Positions 58,390-60,000 of a DNA stretch of 60,000 nucleotides are shown in pieces; within the stretch, counting starts at the first letter, position 1; each line of letters begins with the position of its first letter. This stretch comes from Cryptomeria japonica (taxonomy: Eukaryota; Streptophyta; Pinopsida; Cupressales; Cupressaceae), in contig NW_026728903.1 in assembly GCF_030272615.1 (NCBI RefSeq), positions 188,001-248,000 of the forward strand. Direction: 5' to 3'. A model generated the notes under the pieces. The model saw only the letters and a list, made by a program, of their open reading frames with translations. It did no database searches and was not told where the DNA came from. A program made the position numbers and the translations under genes.

Positions 58390-59171
58390 GTGGACCCTGA
58401 TAATAGTAAAAGCAAAAAGGTTGATATTCACATGCTACTGGCTAATTCCACCTCAAGTCGGGAGAAGTGCTTTCATTGGTTGATAATTGAAATTCTCTTC
58501 TTCAAATAGGTTATAAATGATATCATCAACACCTTCACCAAGAACCTGATACCTGATAAAACTGATAAGCTCCTAAATATGACCCAAAAATTGACTAAAG
58601 ACATTAGGGTCTTGAAAACAATACATGAATCTAGAATCGCCAATTTGGATAAAGGTATGGAAGAGTTAAATGGAAGTCTTAGGGTTTTGGTTGAAAATAG
58701 TAAAGAAGCAATGAAAAACAGTGTTGAAGACCTTAAAAAGCTGAATGAGAAAATTGCAATTCGTAAAGCCCATCTGATCAACAATGTTCCACCATCTACA
58801 ACTAAATCTAAAATGAAAAATTTGGATGCTAATCCTCAGGGATCAGAGGTGCAGGTGTCTATGGGACCGTCTACCAGGACCAAGAGTAGGAATCAAGAGA
58901 AAAGTACCACCAAGGGCATCATGGAGGCATTGGAAGATATCAACAAGAACATTATTGAGAAAAATTTTGAGCTCATGGAAGTTCTTAGTTAGTTTTTTGT
59001 AGGTTTCCCCAAGGCTTTAATGTTATTTTTTAGTCGGGCTCAGTGGGGTGTTTCCCATGTTTCTATCTCTATTTGGCAGATGGTTTTGGAGTGTTTCATT
59101 ACTATTTTTCTTTTCCTATTTTTGGATTTGGCTTTTGGGTCCCTATAAAAACCCATTTTATCTTAATCAAA
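58390..59171 (+). pseudogene. Second LINE tail carrying the end of an ORF3-type protein
   Basis: The open frame from 58579 (137 codons) continues upstream past a TAG near 58507 (VINDIINTFTKNLIPDKTD). It encodes a long charged helix (RVLKTIHESRIANLDKGMEE, SKEAMKNSVEDLKKLNEKIA), a basic patch (TRTKSRNQEKSTTKG) and a short helical tail ending FELMEVLS. The order coiled coil, basic patch, helical tail, stop, 3' UTR matches the LINE at 31982-35716. The terminus (TCTTAATCAAAAA) is shared. It is 5'-truncated; I could not define its left end or a target duplication. Confidence 0.6.
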
Positions 59172-59539
59172 AATTATAGTTAATTCAAATTGCTTTCAAA
59201 TTTTCAATTTCATACATTCATAAATATAATCTATTGAATATAGAGAATATTCATTATCAATATGCATCTAACTATATGAATATCAAAATTCCCAAAGGCT
59301 ACAAGTTTCAACAAAATGAAAAATATCATATATCAATGTATCACATTATCGTATATCAAAATACTAAAAAGTCTCAAAAGAGTTAAGAGACTCAAGACTC
59401 AAAAGTAAAACAAAGAAAGTATGTTGTTAGCCCTAATCTTCATCAAAATAAATTGTGCCACTACTATTAGCCTTAACCTCAAAGGCTACATTGTTGACTA
59501 GAACCCCAACCATTCCCTCCTATGCCTCATCCTCATTAA
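59172..59539. other. Spacer without a recognisable gene
   Basis: AT-rich, about 370 bp between the LINE tail and the hAT fragment. I see no feature in it. Confidence 0.4.
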
Positions 59540-60000
59540 CATTGGCAGCATCTTTAGGATTAATATCTCATCGTAAAGTTGGACTCTATCAATACTTTGG
59601 AGTTTGATGATTCCTAAATTGTAGAGAAATGCACAACCTCTAACTTCTCCTCACATTTAGCTATTCCTATTGATGGAGTGGATAAAGATATGTGTAGACC
59701 AATTTCTCCTTATATCAAAGGAGCTAGAAACCTACAAAAGTAGTAAAATGGAAAGTATCCTCAGCTCTGGTGCATCTACCCCATTTTATTTCCACCATCC
59801 AATAGGGTTTCCTTGTGCTATTACTACTCTATCCATCCTCACCTCTGGTGTGTTGAAGTTTGGACCATCATGATTTGAGAAGGTGACCCATTTTTCTTGA
59901 AGTATATCAGCCTACTTAGGTAAATGCATCTTTTGAAGTGCCTGCATGAACCCACATCTTACCTTAGTATCATCGGCAAGAGGGCACCTTCCATCCCTAG
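59540..60000 (-). pseudogene. hAT-family transposase, C-terminal dimerisation region (runs off the window)
   Basis: Minus-strand translation gives GNPIGWWK, stop, NGVDAPELRILSILLL and SSFDIRRNWSTHIFIHSINRN. This is the signature of the hAT dimerisation domain of plant transposases (W-W-x-x-x-G, then ERNWSxYxFIHSxxRN). In-frame stops and at least one frame change show that it is inactive. The catalytic part would lie beyond the right edge. No terminal inverted repeat is identifiable in the window. Confidence 0.75.

Overview
The window looks like nuclear DNA of a seed plant with a very large, repeat-dominated genome, most likely a gymnosperm. The reasons are low gene density, AT-rich spacers, several layers of nested Copia and Gypsy LTR retrotransposons, plant LINEs carrying an RNase H domain, and relics of plant gene families (a BAHD acyltransferase and a protein disulfide isomerase). 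This placement is an inference. I saw no intact host gene, rRNA, tRNA or CRISPR array. Nearly every coding region is broken, mostly by in-frame stops.

Layout. Positions 1-2053 hold the gag start and 5' LTR of a minus-strand Copia element. A block of about 6.2 kb (1889-8144), itself a mosaic of LTR and Copia pol pieces, recurs at 10242-24378. The second copy is split by a structurally complete minus-strand Gypsy element (11698-19563) with 1241-bp LTRs and a TAGGG target duplication. That element encodes Gag and a protease-like region but no reverse transcriptase or integrase. Between the two blocks lies a dispersed repeat (U, 9040-10241).

From 24379 to 26960 there is a Gypsy leader scrap, a 0.36-kb repeat, a minus-strand LINE scrap, and a two-exon BAHD acyltransferase pseudogene followed by a second relic. 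Another BAHD relic lies 31 kb away at 57.5 kb. Positions 26961-31575 are AT-rich with no recognisable gene, but contain a 205-bp foldback.

Positions 31576-36515 are a second copy of repeat U with a LINE inserted (31982-35716, 16-bp target duplication). The LINE carries the end of ORF2 (RT thumb, zf-RVT, RNase H) and then an extra downstream ORF encoding a basic, acidic and coiled-coil protein. A related tail lies at 58390-59171. This three-part LINE is the most unusual object in the window.

Positions 37295-38715 hold a small LTR element, apparently without replication genes, whose interior includes a PDI-like CGHC segment. It abuts a truncated minus-strand Copia (38716-43591) whose long 5' LTR (43592-53406) is split by a complete plus-strand Copia (44639-52035). 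The distal part of that LTR, in its U3 region, holds a dense two-orientation array of GGGATAAG-type motifs. A further Copia LTR plus gag (54632-57150), the BAHD relic, the LINE tail and a minus-strand hAT transposase fragment at the right edge complete the window.

The genes do not form a pathway. They record successive insertions (TE into TE) into a region that once carried a small BAHD acyltransferase cluster.
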